A stretch of 64,000 nt of DNA from Opitutaceae bacterium (GCA_016795545.1 JAEUGX010000054.1:152207-216206), one strand, 5' to 3'. Positions 34,568 to 46,782 are shown, numbered from the stretch's first letter. Notes: generated by a model not told the origin, from the letters alone. Made by a program: numbers and translations.

Positions 34568-35632
34568 ATGCGGTTCAGCCAGGTCACTCTCCAGGGCTTC
34601 CGGAATCTGCCTCTGGTCGACGTTGCGCTGACGGGCCGGCGGACGTTCCTGGGCGGAGCCAACGCACAGGGGAAGACCAACTTCCTCGAGGCGCTGGGCT
34701 ATGTCACGGCGCTGCGGTCCTTCCGCGGTGCCGAGGCGCGCGCGCTGGTCGGCCACGGCCAGCCGCAGGCCGGCCTGGCTTTCATGCTCGAGCACGAGCG
34801 GTTCGGCGCCAGCCGGCTCGTCATCACGCTCACGACGCAGGGGCGCGAGGTGATGTGGGAGCAGGGCCGGGTCACCCGCCTCGCCGACTTTATCGGCAAG
34901 TTCCCCACGGTCGTGTTCTCGTCGCAGGACCACCAGTTCCTGCGCGGCGCGCCGGCCCTCCGGCGCCGCTGGCTCGACCTCACGCTGGCGGCCATGGATG
35001 CCGGCTACCTCGCGGCGCTGCAGGCCAGCACCCGCGCCTTGGCCGAGCGTAACCTGCTGCTGAAGCAGGGGGGGCGCGACGCCGGGGCCCTCGACGCGTT
35101 CGAGCACGGCCTGGCCGCGCACGCCGTGGTCCTGGCCGCGAAACGCCGGACCGGCCTGGCGGAGCTGGGCGGACATTTCCGCGCGGCCCATGCGCGGCTG
35201 GTGCCGGAGGGCGAGACGGCGGGGCTGGTCTACGTCCCCGACACGACGGTGGCCGATGCGGCCGAGTTCGCCGCGCTCCTTCGCCGCAACCGTCCGCGGG
35301 ACATCCTGCTCAAGTCCACCGGGTGCGGGCCGCATCGCGACGACCTCGACCTCCTGCTGAACGGGAACCCGGCGAAGCAGTTCGCTTCCGAGGGCCAGCA
35401 GCGGTGCCTGGTGATCGCCCTGCGGCTGGCCCAGGCCGCTTACTTCCAGGCCCAGGGCGGCGTCACCCCCGTGCTGCTTTGCGACGACATGCTGGGCGAG
35501 CTCGATCCCGCCCGCCGCGCGCGGTTCTGGGCCGCGCTTGACGGCGAGCCGCAGGTGATCGCGACCGGCACCGTGCCGCCGGAGTCCGCCGGCTGGCAGC
35601 AGCTCACCGTGGCCGCGGGGAGGATCGGCTGA
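34568..35632 (+). CDS. recF: DNA replication and repair protein RecF
   Basis: 354 residues, SMC-like ATPase that loads RecA at gaps. Walker A GGANAQGKTN, the LQGFRNL start typical of RecF, signature-type region ASEGQQRCLVIALRLAQA, and Walker B PVLLCDDMLGELD. The start ATG is the first codon of the conserved strand, so the open frame further upstream can be ignored. It is not next to dnaA/dnaN/gyrB here, unlike the classic arrangement. Confidence 0.94.
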   Translation: MRFSQVTLQGFRNLPLVDVALTGRRTFLGGANAQGKTNFLEALGYVTALRSFRGAEARALVGHGQPQAGLAFMLEHERFGASRLVITLTTQGREVMWEQGRVTRLADFIGKFPTVVFSSQDHQFLRGAPALRRRWLDLTLAAMDAGYLAALQASTRALAERNLLLKQGGRDAGALDAFEHGLAAHAVVLAAKRRTGLAELGGHFRAAHARLVPEGETAGLVYVPDTTVADAAEFAALLRRNRPRDILLKSTGCGPHRDDLDLLLNGNPAKQFASEGQQRCLVIALRLAQAAYFQAQGGVTPVLLCDDMLGELDPARRARFWAALDGEPQVIATGTVPPESAGWQQLTVAAGRIG

Positions 35633-35675
35633 TGCCGGACCAGCGATCCGGGACGGCGGCCGGAGGCGGGCGGCC

Positions 35676-36422
35676 ATGAGCCTCGAACTCTGGCAGTGGG
35701 CGCTGCTCGTGGCCGGCGGGATCACCGTCGGGATCTCGAAGACCGGCCTCCCCGGCCTGGGCATCCTGTTCGTGGCGCTCTTCAGCTTCGCGCTGCCGGC
35801 CCGGCAGGCGACGGGCGTGGTGCTGCCGCTGCTGATCCTCGGCGACGCGGTGGCGGTGACGATCTACCGCGAGCACACGCAGTGGCGGCACCTGTGGCGG
35901 CTGTTTCCCTGGGCGGCGGCGGGCGTGATGGCCGGCTGGCTGGCGCTCGGCCAGATCGACGACCGGCAGACGGCGCGGCTCATCGGCGCGACCTTCGTGC
36001 TGCTCCTCGGCGTGCATTGCTGGCGGAAGGCGCGCCGGGCGGAGATCGAGGAGGCCGTGGCCCACGCGCCGCCCTGGGTGGCGGGCGGGGCGGGATTGAT
36101 GGCGGGGTTCACCACCCTGGTGGCGAACGCGGCCGGGCCGGTCATGACGCTTTTCCTGCTCGCGATGCGGATGCCCAAGCTCGGCTTCCTGGGCACGAAC
36201 GCGGTGTTCTTCCTCCTGCTGAACTGGTTCAAGGTGCCGTTCATGCTCCAGCTCGGCCTGATCAACCCCGAGAGCCTCTGGCTCAACCTGCGGCTGGCGC
36301 CCGCCGTGCTGGCGGGCTGCGTGCTGGGCCGCCTGGCGGTGGCGCGCCTGAACCAGCAGGCGTTCGAGTTCGTGGCGCTGGCCCTGACCGTCGCGGCGGC
36401 GGTGAAGCTCCTCCTGTTTTAG
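35676..36422 (+). CDS. TauE/SafE family membrane permease
   Basis: 248 residues with about eight hydrophobic helices in two repeated halves. Family features: GITVGISKTGLPGLG at the first repeat and AGFTTLVANAAGPVMTLFLLAM at the second, the latter being the conserved half-helix motif. Members export or import sulfonates, sulfite or other organic anions. A SulP anion transporter lies two genes downstream but functional linkage is unproven. Starts 43 bases after recF. Confidence 0.9.
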   Translation: MSLELWQWALLVAGGITVGISKTGLPGLGILFVALFSFALPARQATGVVLPLLILGDAVAVTIYREHTQWRHLWRLFPWAAAGVMAGWLALGQIDDRQTARLIGATFVLLLGVHCWRKARRAEIEEAVAHAPPWVAGGAGLMAGFTTLVANAAGPVMTLFLLAMRMPKLGFLGTNAVFFLLLNWFKVPFMLQLGLINPESLWLNLRLAPAVLAGCVLGRLAVARLNQQAFEFVALALTVAAAVKLLLF

Positions 36423-36458
36423 ATTGGAGGAAACCCGAAAGCATACGAGAAGGGAGCG

Positions 36459-37037
36459 ATGGCCAGACTTTCAACCCGGCAGCTGTGGAAGGCGAAGCTC
36501 GAAGGCACGCTCGCGGCGCGCGCGTGGCCCGACGCGCCGGCGCCGGCCGGCGCCGCCTTTGCCGGCCGCGTGCTCGGGATCGATCCCAGCCTGCGCGGCA
36601 CGGGCCTGGCGCTGGTCGAGTTCACGCCGGGCCGGCCGCCCGTGCTGCTTCGCTGCGCCACCCTCCGGCTGCCGGCCCGGCATCCGCTGGCCTACTGCCT
36701 CGGCGAAATCCACCGGGCGGTGGCGGCGTACATCGCGGAGCTCGATCCGCGGCACGTCGCGCTCGAGCAGACCATCTACGTGCAGAACTTCCAGACGGCC
36801 CAGATCCTCGGCGCCGCGCGGGGCGCGGCCATCGCCGCCGCCGCGCTGGGCCGGCGCGAGGTGTTCGAATACGCACCGCGCCGGGTGAAGCAGGCCGTCG
36901 TCGGCCGCGGGCAGGCGAGCAAGGAGCAGATGGCGCGCACCGTCATGGCCATGCTGGGGCACGGGCGGACGCTGGCATTTGACGAGGCCGACGCGGCGGG
37001 CGTCGCCTTCTGCCACGCCATGACCTGGCGGGGCTAG
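36459..37037 (+). CDS. ruvC: Holliday junction resolvase RuvC
   Basis: 192-residue endonuclease that cuts recombination junctions. Catalytic acids: Asp in LGIDPSLRGTG (about 43), Glu in ALEQTIYVQNFQTA (about 107), and the C-terminal Asp in FDEADAAGVAFCH. About 36 residues precede the conserved core, compared with only a few in E. coli RuvC; this extension is basic then Pro/Ala-rich. A downstream in-frame start without the extension is not obvious. No ruvA or ruvB is adjacent. Confidence 0.92.
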   Translation: MARLSTRQLWKAKLEGTLAARAWPDAPAPAGAAFAGRVLGIDPSLRGTGLALVEFTPGRPPVLLRCATLRLPARHPLAYCLGEIHRAVAAYIAELDPRHVALEQTIYVQNFQTAQILGAARGAAIAAAALGRREVFEYAPRRVKQAVVGRGQASKEQMARTVMAMLGHGRTLAFDEADAAGVAFCHAMTWRG

Positions 37038-37100
37038 GGGCCGGCCGGGGCCGGCGGCTCGCGGCTTGCCGCAGGCGGGATCGGCCTGCATTCTACCGCC

Positions 37101-38783
37101 ATGAGCGACACGGCGGGGCATGAAGGCTACCTGGCTTGGCCGGTCCGCCCGCGGCTGCGGGAAGTCTTCCGGGACTACAGCCGCGACCGCTTCCTGCGCG
37201 ACGTCGGCGCCGGGCTGACGGTCGGCGTGGTCGCCCTCTCGCTCTGCATCGGCTTCGGCATCTCGTCGGGCATGACGCCCGCCGCCGGCCTGTACGCCGG
37301 CGTCGTCGGCGGCTTCCTGGTCTCGGCGCTGGGCGGCTCGCGGGTGCAGATCGGCGGGCCGGCGGGCGCGTTTGTCGGGCTGGTGGCCCTCATGGTCGCG
37401 GAGTACGGCCTGGCGGACGTGCTGCTCTGCACGATGTTCGCGGGCGTGATCCTCTTCGCGATGGGCATGATGCGGCTGGGCAACCTCATCAAGTTCATCC
37501 CCCACCCGGTCACGGTGGGGTTCACCTGCGGCATCGCGATCACGATCCTCTCGACCCAGGTCCGCCCCTTCCTGGGCCTGGCGCTGCCGGCGGAGCCGGC
37601 CGAATTCCTGCCCAAGCTGCGGGCGCTGGCCGGGGCGCTGCCCGGGCTCCACTGGCCCACGCTGGGCATGGGGGCCCTCTCGCTCGCCCTGCTCCTGCTG
37701 TGGCCGAAACGCTGGAACCGCGTGCCGGGATCGATCGTCGCCGTGACCGTCGGCACGCTCCTGGTCTCGCTGGGCGGCTGGCCGACGGAGACCATCGGGA
37801 GCCGTTTCGGGGGGATCCCGCAGGGCCTGCCCGAGCTGCGGTTCCCCTCGTTCGACTGGGAGCACCTGGGCGGGCTGGTGCGCCCGGCGTTCACCATCGC
37901 GCTCCTGGGCGCGGTGGAGTCGCTGCTCTCGGCGGTGGTGGCGGACGGCATGATCGACGACCGGCACGACTCGAACCAGGAGCTGATGGCGCAGGGGGTG
38001 GCGAACTTCGTCGCGCCGCTGTGCGGCGGGCTGCCGGTGACGGGCGTGCTGGCCCGCACGGCGACGAACATCCGCAGCGGCGCCGGCTCGCCGGTGGCGG
38101 GCATGGTGCACGCGCTGGTCCTCCTCGCGGTGCTGCTGGCCGCGGCGCCGCTGGCGCACGACATCCCGCTGGCCACGCTGGCGGCCGTCCTGGCGGTCGT
38201 CGCGGTGCGGATGGGGGAGTGGGAGGAGTTCACCGTGCTGCGCCGGCGGCCGCGCGGCGACGCGGCCGTGTTCCTGACGACCTGCGCGCTGACGGTCCTC
38301 TTCGATCTCACCGTGGCGGTGGAGGTCGGCATGGTGCTGGCCGCGGTGATGTTCATCAAGCGGATCGCCGACACCACCCAGGTGCACGCCATGACGGGCG
38401 AGACCAACCCGCCGTTCGCGGGCCACGAGCCGGTGTCCGACGTGCCGCCCGGCGTGCTGATCTACCGGGTGTTCGGCGCGCTCATGTTTGGGTCGGCCGA
38501 GAAGCTGGAAAACATCATCCGCCGGGCCGGCGGACAGACCGACGTGATCATCGTGCACATGGCCGCGGTCACGGCGATGGACGCGACCGCGCTGAACCGG
38601 CTCGAGACGCTGCACGCCAAGCTGCGCCGGCACGGCAAGCAGCTCGTGCTGAGCGGCCCGCACACGCAGCCCTACTTCCTGATGGAGAAGGCCGGGTTCT
38701 TCGACGCCCTCGGGCGCGAGAACGTGGCGGCGGACCTCGCGTCGGCGGTGGCCCGCGCCCGGGCTCTGGTTGCGGCCCGGTGA
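37101..38783 (+). CDS. SulP family anion transporter with STAS domain
   Basis: 560 residues. N-terminal membrane domain of about 12-14 helices with the SulP features LTVGVVALSLCIGFGI, AGLYAGVVGGF and QIGGPAGAFVGL, and the NQELMAQGVANFVAPLCGGLPVTG segment. C-terminal cytoplasmic STAS domain (about 450-550) with GVLIYRVFGALMFGSAEKL and VIIVHMAAVTAMDATAL, where the usual DxxxD/S phospho-site region is MAAVTAMDATA. Transports sulfate, bicarbonate or another small anion; which one is not deducible. Convergent with the hybrid kinase. Confidence 0.93.
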   Translation: MSDTAGHEGYLAWPVRPRLREVFRDYSRDRFLRDVGAGLTVGVVALSLCIGFGISSGMTPAAGLYAGVVGGFLVSALGGSRVQIGGPAGAFVGLVALMVAEYGLADVLLCTMFAGVILFAMGMMRLGNLIKFIPHPVTVGFTCGIAITILSTQVRPFLGLALPAEPAEFLPKLRALAGALPGLHWPTLGMGALSLALLLLWPKRWNRVPGSIVAVTVGTLLVSLGGWPTETIGSRFGGIPQGLPELRFPSFDWEHLGGLVRPAFTIALLGAVESLLSAVVADGMIDDRHDSNQELMAQGVANFVAPLCGGLPVTGVLARTATNIRSGAGSPVAGMVHALVLLAVLLAAAPLAHDIPLATLAAVLAVVAVRMGEWEEFTVLRRRPRGDAAVFLTTCALTVLFDLTVAVEVGMVLAAVMFIKRIADTTQVHAMTGETNPPFAGHEPVSDVPPGVLIYRVFGALMFGSAEKLENIIRRAGGQTDVIIVHMAAVTAMDATALNRLETLHAKLRRHGKQLVLSGPHTQPYFLMEKAGFFDALGRENVAADLASAVARARALVAAR

Positions 38784-38795
38784 AACGCGCCGCGC

Positions 38796-41474
38796 CTACT
38801 TGCCGAGCACCTTGCGCAGGGTGCGGCCGAGGTCGCCCACCCGGTAGGGTTTCGTCAGGTAGCCGAGGAAGCCCATGTCGAGGAACTGCCGCGCCATGTC
38901 GTCGTTGTCGTAGCCGCTGGCGATGATCGCGCGCACGTCGGGATCGAGGTCGCGGAGGACGCGGTAGGTCTGCTCGCCGCCCATGCCGCCGATGATGGTC
39001 AGGTCCATGATCACGACGTCGTACGGCCGCCCGATGTTGAGGTAGCGCTTGTAGAACTGGACCGCCTCCTCGCCGTTGCGGGCCAGGTCGCACTTGTAGC
39101 CGAGGCTCTCGAGCATGGAGCCGGTGAGGGTGCAGATGTTCTCGTCGTCGTCCATGAACAGCACCCGGCCGGTGCCGAAGCGCAGGCTCGGCGCCCGGCG
39201 AGCCTCGACTTCCTCGGGTTTGTCGGCCAGCGGCAGGAACACGGTGAAGGTGGTGCCCTGCCCGATCTCCGAGATCACGCCCATCTGCCCTTGGTGCCGC
39301 TTCACGATGGAAAGTACGGTGGCGAGCCCGAGGCCCGTGCCGGTCTTCTTGGTCGTGAAGAAAGGCTGGAAGATGCGCTCGAGATGCTCCGGGGGGATGC
39401 CGCTGCCGTTGTCGCGGACTTCGAAGGACACGTAGGTGCCCGCGGGCAGGGGAGCGATCTGGCCCTCGGCCAGGTCGACGTTGTTGGCGGTGAGCCAGAC
39501 CTGGCCCTGGCCGGTGGGCATGGCTTGGATGCTGTTGATGATCAGATTCTGGAAGACCTGCAGGATTTGCGCGCGGTCGACGCAGATGGTCCCGGTGTCG
39601 GGGGCGATGCCCACCTCGATCTTCACCGTCGAGCCGGCGGCCGCCAGGCGGACGGCGTCGGCCAGGACGTCGGCCGGCTTCACCACCTGCCGCACCGACG
39701 TGCCGCCGCGCGAGAAGGTGAGCAGCTGCTTGCTCAGCGCCTTGGCGGCCAGGCACGCGCGCTCGCTGTTCTCGAGGCCGGACGAATTCTGTCCGTCCTT
39801 GGCCATCGAGATGCCGCCGAGGATCGTGGTCAGGAGGTTGTTGAAATCGTGGGCGATGCCGCCGGCCAGCTGCCCGAGCGACGCGAAGCGGTTGGAGCGG
39901 ACCAGCTCCTCGGGGGTCAGGCTCATCTCGTCGGGATTGCGGAAGACGACCACGGCGCCGACCGGATGCGACGCGGGATCGAGCACGGGGCGGGTGCTGA
40001 ACGCCACCGGCAGGGTCCGGCCGTCGCCGAGGTCGAGCGCGCACTCGGTGTTGAGCGCGGTCGGCTCCCCGGTGTTGAGCGCCTTGGCCACCGGGCTCTC
40101 GCCGGGCTGGGCGCTCTGGCGGTGCACCAGCCGGAAGATCTCCCAGGCGTGCAGGCCGACGCTCTGCTCGTTGGTCCGGCCGAGGAGCTGCTCCGCCTTG
40201 GCGTTGAGGAAGAGCACCTGGCCGTTGCCGTCGGTGAGCAGCACCGCCTCCTGCAACTCCCCGAGCAGGACCTCCAGGTGTCCGGCCGGCAGGCCGGCGC
40301 CCGGCGCGGCCTCGGCGCCGCCGGGCAGCGGGGCGGCGAAGCCGATGACGCGCTGCAGCTCCTTGCGGCGCGAGATCTGGCGGAAGACGCCGGCGTGCGC
40401 GGCCACCTCGCGGCCATCGCGATGCCGCAGCCGCAGGGTGTCGAAATAGGCGAGCTGGTTCGGGTGCTGCGCGAGGAAATAGGCCGGCAGGCCGCCGGCG
40501 GTCTCGTCCATGGGCAGCGCGCGCAGGAACGACTCGAGGGTGTCGGGCAGCTCGTTGTCGGCGAAGCCGAGCATCGACTTGAGGCCGGGCGACATCCAGT
40601 AGATGCCGGCGGCGAAGTTGAGGTCGAACAGGCCCGCGCGGCCCCGCTCGCCGAGCAGTTGCAGGCGTTCCTCCGCGTGCAGGCCGGCCTCCTCGAATTC
40701 CTTGCGGTCGGTGATGTCGATGTGGGCGCCGATGACGCGCTGCAGGGCGCCGTTCGGGCTGTAGATCTGCAGGCCGACGCTCTGCACCCACACGTAATGG
40801 CCGTCGGCGTGCCGCATGCGGAACTCGAGCGCGAACTGGCGCGCGCCGGTCGCCGTGCCCCGGCCCTGCCGGTCGGGCGCCGCGGCGGAGTCGTCGGGGT
40901 GGATGAGGTTCAGCCAGGTCTCGTAGGTGTTCGGCAGGGCGTTGTCCGCGTACCCCAGGATGCGTTTCCAGGTCGGGGAGTAATAAACCTCGTTGCGCAG
41001 GAAATTGAGGTCGAAGAAACCGAGCGGGCTGCGTTCGTTCAGCTGCGAAAGGAAATTTTCCGAGGGGATCGGCGGCGTCGACGCCGTCGAGGCCGGCGCC
41101 GCGGCCGGGGCCGGCGGAGTCACGAAGGCGAAATACCGCACCGGCGCGTCGCCCGCCCGCTCGATCCGCACCTGCACCTCGAAGGCCGCGGCCTCCTTCG
41201 GCTGCAGCCGCAGCGTGATCGGCTGCGTCAGCGCGGCGGCCAGCAGCACCTCCCACTGGGATTGCACCCACCCCGATTCCCGCGACACCACGTCGAAAGC
41301 GAAGAGGTTGGGAAGCTGGTCGCCCACCATTTCCGCGTTCGCCGCCTGCCACAGCGAGCAGGCGGCGTTGCTGGCCACCTGGATGCGCCCGTCCGTGTCC
41401 AGCACAAGCACCGCGCTGCCTTTGGCAGCTAGGCCCTTGCTGGCAAGGTTATGGGGCGCAGAAGATTTGTTCAC
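38796..41474 (-). CDS. Cytoplasmic multi-PAS hybrid histidine kinase with receiver
   Basis: 892 residues and no transmembrane segment. Order: PAS (about 15-110), a Pro/Ala linker, PAS_3-type domain beginning LGFFDLNFLRNEVYYSP with the IHPDD motif, a second similar one (LFDLNFAAGIYWMSP), a degenerate PAS-linked segment, a fourth PAS (AVLLTDGNGQVLFLNAKAEQLLG), then the kinase core with LAGGIAHDFNNLL (phospho-His), LIINSIQAM, DNGSGIP, FQPFFTTKKTGTGLGLATVL, and a receiver with FMDDDE, Asp in VIMDLTIIGGMGG and Lys in LTKPYRVGD. Senses a cytosolic signal. No cognate DNA-binding regulator is adjacent. Confidence 0.93.
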   Translation of the reverse strand: MNKSSAPHNLASKGLAAKGSAVLVLDTDGRIQVASNAACSLWQAANAEMVGDQLPNLFAFDVVSRESGWVQSQWEVLLAAALTQPITLRLQPKEAAAFEVQVRIERAGDAPVRYFAFVTPPAPAAAPASTASTPPIPSENFLSQLNERSPLGFFDLNFLRNEVYYSPTWKRILGYADNALPNTYETWLNLIHPDDSAAAPDRQGRGTATGARQFALEFRMRHADGHYVWVQSVGLQIYSPNGALQRVIGAHIDITDRKEFEEAGLHAEERLQLLGERGRAGLFDLNFAAGIYWMSPGLKSMLGFADNELPDTLESFLRALPMDETAGGLPAYFLAQHPNQLAYFDTLRLRHRDGREVAAHAGVFRQISRRKELQRVIGFAAPLPGGAEAAPGAGLPAGHLEVLLGELQEAVLLTDGNGQVLFLNAKAEQLLGRTNEQSVGLHAWEIFRLVHRQSAQPGESPVAKALNTGEPTALNTECALDLGDGRTLPVAFSTRPVLDPASHPVGAVVVFRNPDEMSLTPEELVRSNRFASLGQLAGGIAHDFNNLLTTILGGISMAKDGQNSSGLENSERACLAAKALSKQLLTFSRGGTSVRQVVKPADVLADAVRLAAAGSTVKIEVGIAPDTGTICVDRAQILQVFQNLIINSIQAMPTGQGQVWLTANNVDLAEGQIAPLPAGTYVSFEVRDNGSGIPPEHLERIFQPFFTTKKTGTGLGLATVLSIVKRHQGQMGVISEIGQGTTFTVFLPLADKPEEVEARRAPSLRFGTGRVLFMDDDENICTLTGSMLESLGYKCDLARNGEEAVQFYKRYLNIGRPYDVVIMDLTIIGGMGGEQTYRVLRDLDPDVRAIIASGYDNDDMARQFLDMGFLGYLTKPYRVGDLGRTLRKVLGK

Positions 41475-41767
41475 GGTGGGTGCTAACTTTCTGTAATTAC
41501 CGCCTCAACTCGCCAGCCCAGACGGGCGACCCGCCTGTGAGCCGACCCAGTTTAAACGGCTTTTACCACTGGATAGGGTGAAACACCCACGATCAAGGCG
41601 GGAATTCGGCGGAGCTTCCTGGGGCGGAAGCCAGGCGGGGAGAAACGCCCAAGGAGTTCTGGGGAAGGGGAGCTGCAAAGGGGTGTGGATTCCCGAGGGA
41701 CGGGGCGGAAATCCGGCGGTTCGACCTCCGCCGGACCGGCGAGCGGGCATCCCCGGCCGCGGCCGGC
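41475..41767. other. Intergenic region without recognised gene
   Basis: About 290 bases between the hybrid kinase and ferrochelatase, both on the minus strand. Contains the palindrome GTTTAAAC (41551-41558) in an otherwise GC-rich background, which could belong to the kinase promoter. No credible coding frame or strong terminator was seen. Confidence 0.45.
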
Positions 41768-42793
41768 TCAGGCGGCGATCCACTGCCGGGTCCGGCGCTC
41801 GAGGAAGTCGATCCAGACCGGCTGGTCGTTGAGGCAGGGGATGTGCTCGAAGGTTCCGCCGCCGGCGGCGTGGAAATCCTCGGCTCCCCGGACCCGGATC
41901 TCCTCGAGGGTCTCGAGGCAGTCGGTCACGAACGCGGGGGTGATGACCAGCAGGCGCTTGCGGCCCTCGGCGGCGAGCCGCTTGTACTCGAAGTCCGTGT
42001 AGGGCTCGAGCCAGGGCTCGTTGGCGAGGCGCGACTGGAAGGCGATCGACCAGCGCGCGGGGTCGAGCCCCGCGTGCCGCGCGAACGCGTGGGTGGTGCG
42101 CGTGACCTGCGCCTTGTAGCAGGTCGCGTGCGCCGGGCCGCACGTGTGGCAGCAGTCGGGCACCACCTGGCAGTGGGCCCGCGACGAGTCGGCCTTGGTC
42201 AGATGCCGCACCGGTATGCTGTGGTAGCTGAAGAGCAGGTGGTCGTGCGGCTTCGCCAGGTAGGGCCGGGCGCTGGCCACCAGCGCGTCGATGTAGTCGG
42301 GGTCCTCGAAATAGGGCTGCACGCTGGCGATGCGCAGGCCCGGCGCGACGCGGGCGGCCTCGCGGTAGACCTTGGCGACGACGGTCTCCCAGCTCGACAT
42401 CGCGTAATGCGGGTATTGCGGAAAGAGCAGCAGGCGGGTCACGCCCAGCGCCGCCAGCCGACTGAGCTCGGCGGGGATGGAGGGGTTGCCGTAGTTCATG
42501 GCCAGGCCGACGGGAAAATCGACGCGGCGCTGCAGCGCCTCCTGCGTGCGCTTGCTGGTGACGATCAGCGGCGACCCCGCCTCGGTCCAGATCGTGGAAT
42601 ACGCGTGGGCGGAGTTCGCGGCCCGGCGCGGGATGATGATCCGGTTGACGAGGAGGCCGCGCAGGAAAGCGGACTCCGGCCGGTCGATCACGCGCTCGTC
42701 GCCGAGGAACTCGCGGAGGTAGCGGGTGACGTCGGCGACGGAGGTGGAATCGGGTGATCCCAGGTTGAGCAGGAGGACGGCGGACTTGGACAT
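41768..42793 (-). CDS. hemH: Ferrochelatase
   Basis: Inserts ferrous iron into protoporphyrin IX in the last step of heme synthesis. 341 residues. N-terminus VLLLNLGSPDS, the LLFPQYPHYAMSSWETV stretch, the active-site phrase LLFSYHSIPVRHL with the conserved His, WLEPYT, and the C-terminal VITPAFVTDCLETLEEI with its acidic residues are all present. It has several Cys residues (CCHTCGPAHATCYK) in the region where some ferrochelatases bind an iron-sulfur cluster, but the pattern is not diagnostic. Divergent from gpmI. Heme supply fits the P450 elsewhere in the window only loosely. Confidence 0.94.
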   Translation of the reverse strand: MSKSAVLLLNLGSPDSTSVADVTRYLREFLGDERVIDRPESAFLRGLLVNRIIIPRRAANSAHAYSTIWTEAGSPLIVTSKRTQEALQRRVDFPVGLAMNYGNPSIPAELSRLAALGVTRLLLFPQYPHYAMSSWETVVAKVYREAARVAPGLRIASVQPYFEDPDYIDALVASARPYLAKPHDHLLFSYHSIPVRHLTKADSSRAHCQVVPDCCHTCGPAHATCYKAQVTRTTHAFARHAGLDPARWSIAFQSRLANEPWLEPYTDFEYKRLAAEGRKRLLVITPAFVTDCLETLEEIRVRGAEDFHAAGGGTFEHIPCLNDQPVWIDFLERRTRQWIAA

Positions 42794-42903
42794 GCGGCCC
42801 GCTAGAGCTGGTCGTTCCGGCGGGGAAAGTCAACCGGGCGCACCGGTGCCCGCGCGCGCGAAATTGAGTTGCCCGAGCGTGCGGGAAGACGGACAACTCG
42901 GGC

Positions 42904-44487
42904 ATGACCGCCAAGCGAACGCCTGTCCTGCTCGTGATCCGCGACGGCTGGGGCCGCAACCCCCACCCGGAGCAGGCCGCCTACAATGCCGTGCACCTGG
43001 CGAAGAAACCCTGCGACGACCTGCTGCACGCCCGCTACCCGCACACGCTGATCGCCGCCAGCGGGCTCGACGTCGGCCTGCCCGAAGGGGTCATGGGCAA
43101 CAGCGAGGTCGGGCACGAGAACATCGGCGCGGGCCGCATCGTCGACCAGGAGCTGGTCCGGCTCAACAAGCTGTTCTCGGAAAACCGGCTGGCCGCGAAT
43201 CCCGTCTGGCGGCAGGCGGTGGAGCGCGTCCGCTCCCGCCGCTCGCGGCTGCACCTCATGGGCATCGTGTCCGACGCCGGCGTGCACGGCATGCTCGAGC
43301 ACCTTTACGGCATCCTGCGCCAGGCGAAGGCCGAGGGGCTGGCGGAGGTCTACGTCCACGCGTTCACGGACGGACGCGACACGCCGCCGCAGAGCGGGCT
43401 CGGCTACGTGCGCGAGGTCGAGGCCCGGTGCCGGGAGATCGGAGTCGGCCGGATCGCGAGCGTCTGCGGGCGCTTCTGGGCGATGGACCGCGACAACCGC
43501 TGGGAGCGCGTGCGGCAGGCCTACGACATGCTGACCGGCCGGGGGCCGGCGGCGACCGCGGCCTCGGCGGCGGAGGCCGTCACGGCCTACTACGCGCACC
43601 CGCTCAGCGCCACGCAGAAGGGCGACGAGTTCGTGCCGGCCACCCGCATCGTCGGCCCCGACGGCCGGCCGCTGGCCGTGATCGGGGACGGCGACGCCGT
43701 GCTCTTCTACAACTACCGCGGCGACCGGCCGCGGGAGATCACCCGCGCGTTCGTGCTCGACGATTTCCGGGGCTTCGACCGCGGCCCGAAGCTCGACCTC
43801 TACTACGCGACCATGACCGAGTACGAGGCGGGCCTGCCGGTCCACGTCATCTCGCCCAAGCCCGAGCCGCTGCGCCACATCCTCGGGCAGGTCGTCAGCG
43901 CCGCCGGCATCCCGCAGTTCCGCTGCGCCGAGACAGAAAAGAACCCGCACGTGACCTTTTTCTTCAACAATTACCGGAAGGACCCGTTTCCCGGCGAGGA
44001 GCGGGCCTGCCCGCCGAGCCCGCAGGTGCCGACCTACGACCTGCAGCCCGAGATGGCCGCGGCCGAGGTCACCGCCACGGCCAAGGCCGCGATCCTCTCG
44101 GGCAAGTTCGGGCTGATCGTGGTCAATTACGCGAATCCCGACATGGTGGGCCACACGGGTTCGCTGCCCGCCGCCATCCGCGCGGTCGAGGCCACGGACC
44201 GCGGTGTCGGGGAGCTCCTGGCGGCGCTCGCGACGCAGCAGGGCCGGGCGGTGGTGCTGGCCGACCACGGCAACTGCGAGCAGATGTGGGATCCCGTCAA
44301 CCAGGGGCCGCACACCTCGCACACGCTGAACCCCGTGGAGATCTTCGTGGTGGGCGACGAGTTCGCGGCCGGCCGCACGCCGCTGCGGAGCGGCGGCCGC
44401 CTGGCCGACGTGGCACCCACGGTCCTGCAGCTCATGGGGCTGCCCCGGCCCGCGGAGATGACCGGCCGGAGCCTGCTCGAAGCCTGA
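42904..44487 (+). CDS. gpmI: 2,3-bisphosphoglycerate-independent phosphoglycerate mutase
   Basis: Alkaline-phosphatase-superfamily glycolytic enzyme interconverting 3- and 2-phosphoglycerate, needing Mn. 527 residues. Metal site 1 in VIRDGWGRN, phosphorylated Ser67 in MGNSEVGHENIGAGR, HAFTDGRDTPP, NYRGDRPREI, NYANPDMVGHTG, and ADHGNCEQM with the metal His/Asp. Note RDGWG where most family members read LDGWG. Followed by aspS on the same strand about 100 bases later. Confidence 0.95.
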   Translation: MTAKRTPVLLVIRDGWGRNPHPEQAAYNAVHLAKKPCDDLLHARYPHTLIAASGLDVGLPEGVMGNSEVGHENIGAGRIVDQELVRLNKLFSENRLAANPVWRQAVERVRSRRSRLHLMGIVSDAGVHGMLEHLYGILRQAKAEGLAEVYVHAFTDGRDTPPQSGLGYVREVEARCREIGVGRIASVCGRFWAMDRDNRWERVRQAYDMLTGRGPAATAASAAEAVTAYYAHPLSATQKGDEFVPATRIVGPDGRPLAVIGDGDAVLFYNYRGDRPREITRAFVLDDFRGFDRGPKLDLYYATMTEYEAGLPVHVISPKPEPLRHILGQVVSAAGIPQFRCAETEKNPHVTFFFNNYRKDPFPGEERACPPSPQVPTYDLQPEMAAAEVTATAKAAILSGKFGLIVVNYANPDMVGHTGSLPAAIRAVEATDRGVGELLAALATQQGRAVVLADHGNCEQMWDPVNQGPHTSHTLNPVEIFVVGDEFAAGRTPLRSGGRLADVAPTVLQLMGLPRPAEMTGRSLLEA

Positions 44488-44585
44488 AGCGCCGCGCTTC
44501 CCGGCGGCCGCCCGCCCGGCACTTTGACAGAGAATCTCATTGCGCCGGCCCGGGGCTCTGCGCTTAGCTGGCCCGCTCTGTCCCT

Positions 44586-46756
<2,171 letters not shown>

Positions 46757-46782
46757 GATCCGCCTCGCCTGGTTCCCCCTCC

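Noticed and set aside
36471..38663. 730-codon open frame on the minus strand opposite ruvC and the SulP transporter
   Set aside because: Low-complexity Arg/His/Gly/Ala/Gln product with no motif; the plus-strand genes are clear families. A GC-skewed codon shadow.
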